DNA of 64,000 nucleotides from the NCBI GenBank assembly GCA_023213315.1, contig JAKCPI010004391.1:1-64000 (forward strand). The letters run 5' to 3'. The notes under the pieces are model-generated. The model worked only from the letters and a program-made list of their open reading frames with translations. It made no database searches and was not told the origin of the DNA. The stretch is from Euborellia annulipes (lineage: Eukaryota; Arthropoda; Insecta; Dermaptera; Anisolabididae). Positions 63,476 through 64,000 of the stretch are shown in pieces; position 1 is the first letter of the stretch; the number at the start of each line of letters is the position of its first letter. Both the position numbers and the translations under genes were made by a program.

Positions 63476-64000
63476 AAAATCACTATGCCTGTATAAAATA
63501 TTGGTTGAGTGGAGGAGACACAAAAATGCTGCTAGAATTCAATCTTAAAAGTCGCATTAGTCTAAAAACAAATTCCCTTTAGATGTACACTGAGTGGGGA
63601 GGCATTGCAATGCGATCCTCCGCCTCTCTGAGCACCGAAACTTTTAATATTCATCGTTCGTATGAATGGCCAAGCCAACTTTTAACATCTTATTATTAAA
63701 TATAAATAAAATAATAATTATCTAATATATAAATATACAAATTGCTCCAAATTTTACATTAATTTTGTTTTTTTTTTTTCTTTTTGGACATTTAAGCGGA
63801 ATTCATAGCTCATGTTTTTAATAGATAATTTTAATGCAATAAGCGTTTTTATATATCAATAGATCCTCTTTTATATGAAACGCCTATATCCATCAATTTG
63901 CAAATAACGAATCAGACCGCCTTATCCGGAGTTTATCTTCATCCAAATATACGAATTTGTGAAAATTATTCATGTTTTAAAGACAGGGACGAGGATTGGA
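63476..64000. other. Window end, no recognised gene
   Basis: AT-rich with a short GC-richer piece (63590-63650). No coding exon could be supported. Confidence 0.3.

Overview
The window reads as nuclear DNA of an arthropod-like animal. It is AT-rich, has spliced genes with introns up to about 16 kb, shows an arthropod-type initiator (TCAGTC), and carries tRNA-derived SINEs, mariner, Tc1, hAT and piggyBac-type elements and an LTR retrotransposon. Species and order cannot be named from sequence alone. Most of the 64 kb is mobile DNA, repeatedly nested. No CRISPR array, rRNA gene or prokaryotic operon is present.

Only two ordinary host genes can be supported. On the + strand, four small exons (9270-9299, 14304-14542, 30973-31285, 32316-32588) join with matching phases into a protein of about 284 residues. 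It has a hydrophobic N-terminus, an acidic segment, a Pro/Tyr/Ala-rich segment and a Gln-rich tail, and looks secreted; the family is not recognised. Its introns hold SINEs, hAT elements, a piggyBac-type MITE, a MADF-domain exon from a Harbinger-like transposon, a 0.9 kb foldback and a 5.5 kb imperfect palindrome. On the - strand, 60498-61002 (with a probable upstream exon at 61068-61131) encodes a Hemingway/CFAP97-type cilium protein. A promoter-like block with a 5' UTR exon (58730-58903, + strand) has no visible coding partner.

Layout. 1-9 kb: orphan splice-flanked exons and MITEs. 9-33 kb: the four-exon gene and its repeat-filled introns. 33.7-37 kb and 43-46 kb: palindromic elements carrying hammerhead-ribozyme-like cores, a tRNA-Arg-like sequence, and three elements nested between 36.6 and 39.6 kb. 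46.2-47.1 kb: a long foldback. 49.6-51.8 kb: a SINE split by an element that itself holds a foldback. 51.97-58.24 kb: an LTR retrotransposon with 1.2 kb LTRs, 4-bp target duplication and one 628-codon gag-like ORF, but no pol. 59-64 kb: MITEs, the Hemingway-like gene, a palindromic mariner and a Tc1 remnant.

The strongest new signals are: (1) a dispersed set of hammerhead-type ribozyme cores, several in head-to-head pairs inside palindromic elements and one possible copy in each LTR; (2) a gag-only LTR retrotransposon; (3) a group of MITE families with CA-N-GGCG-type ends, subterminal G/C tracts and 8-bp target duplications, many verifiable by exact flanking repeats; (4) several long inverted repeats able to make double-stranded RNA; (5) a TA-flanked MITE with four CTCF-like motifs in palindromic pairs. 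All identities, phases and duplications were read by eye; no alignment or database search was run.
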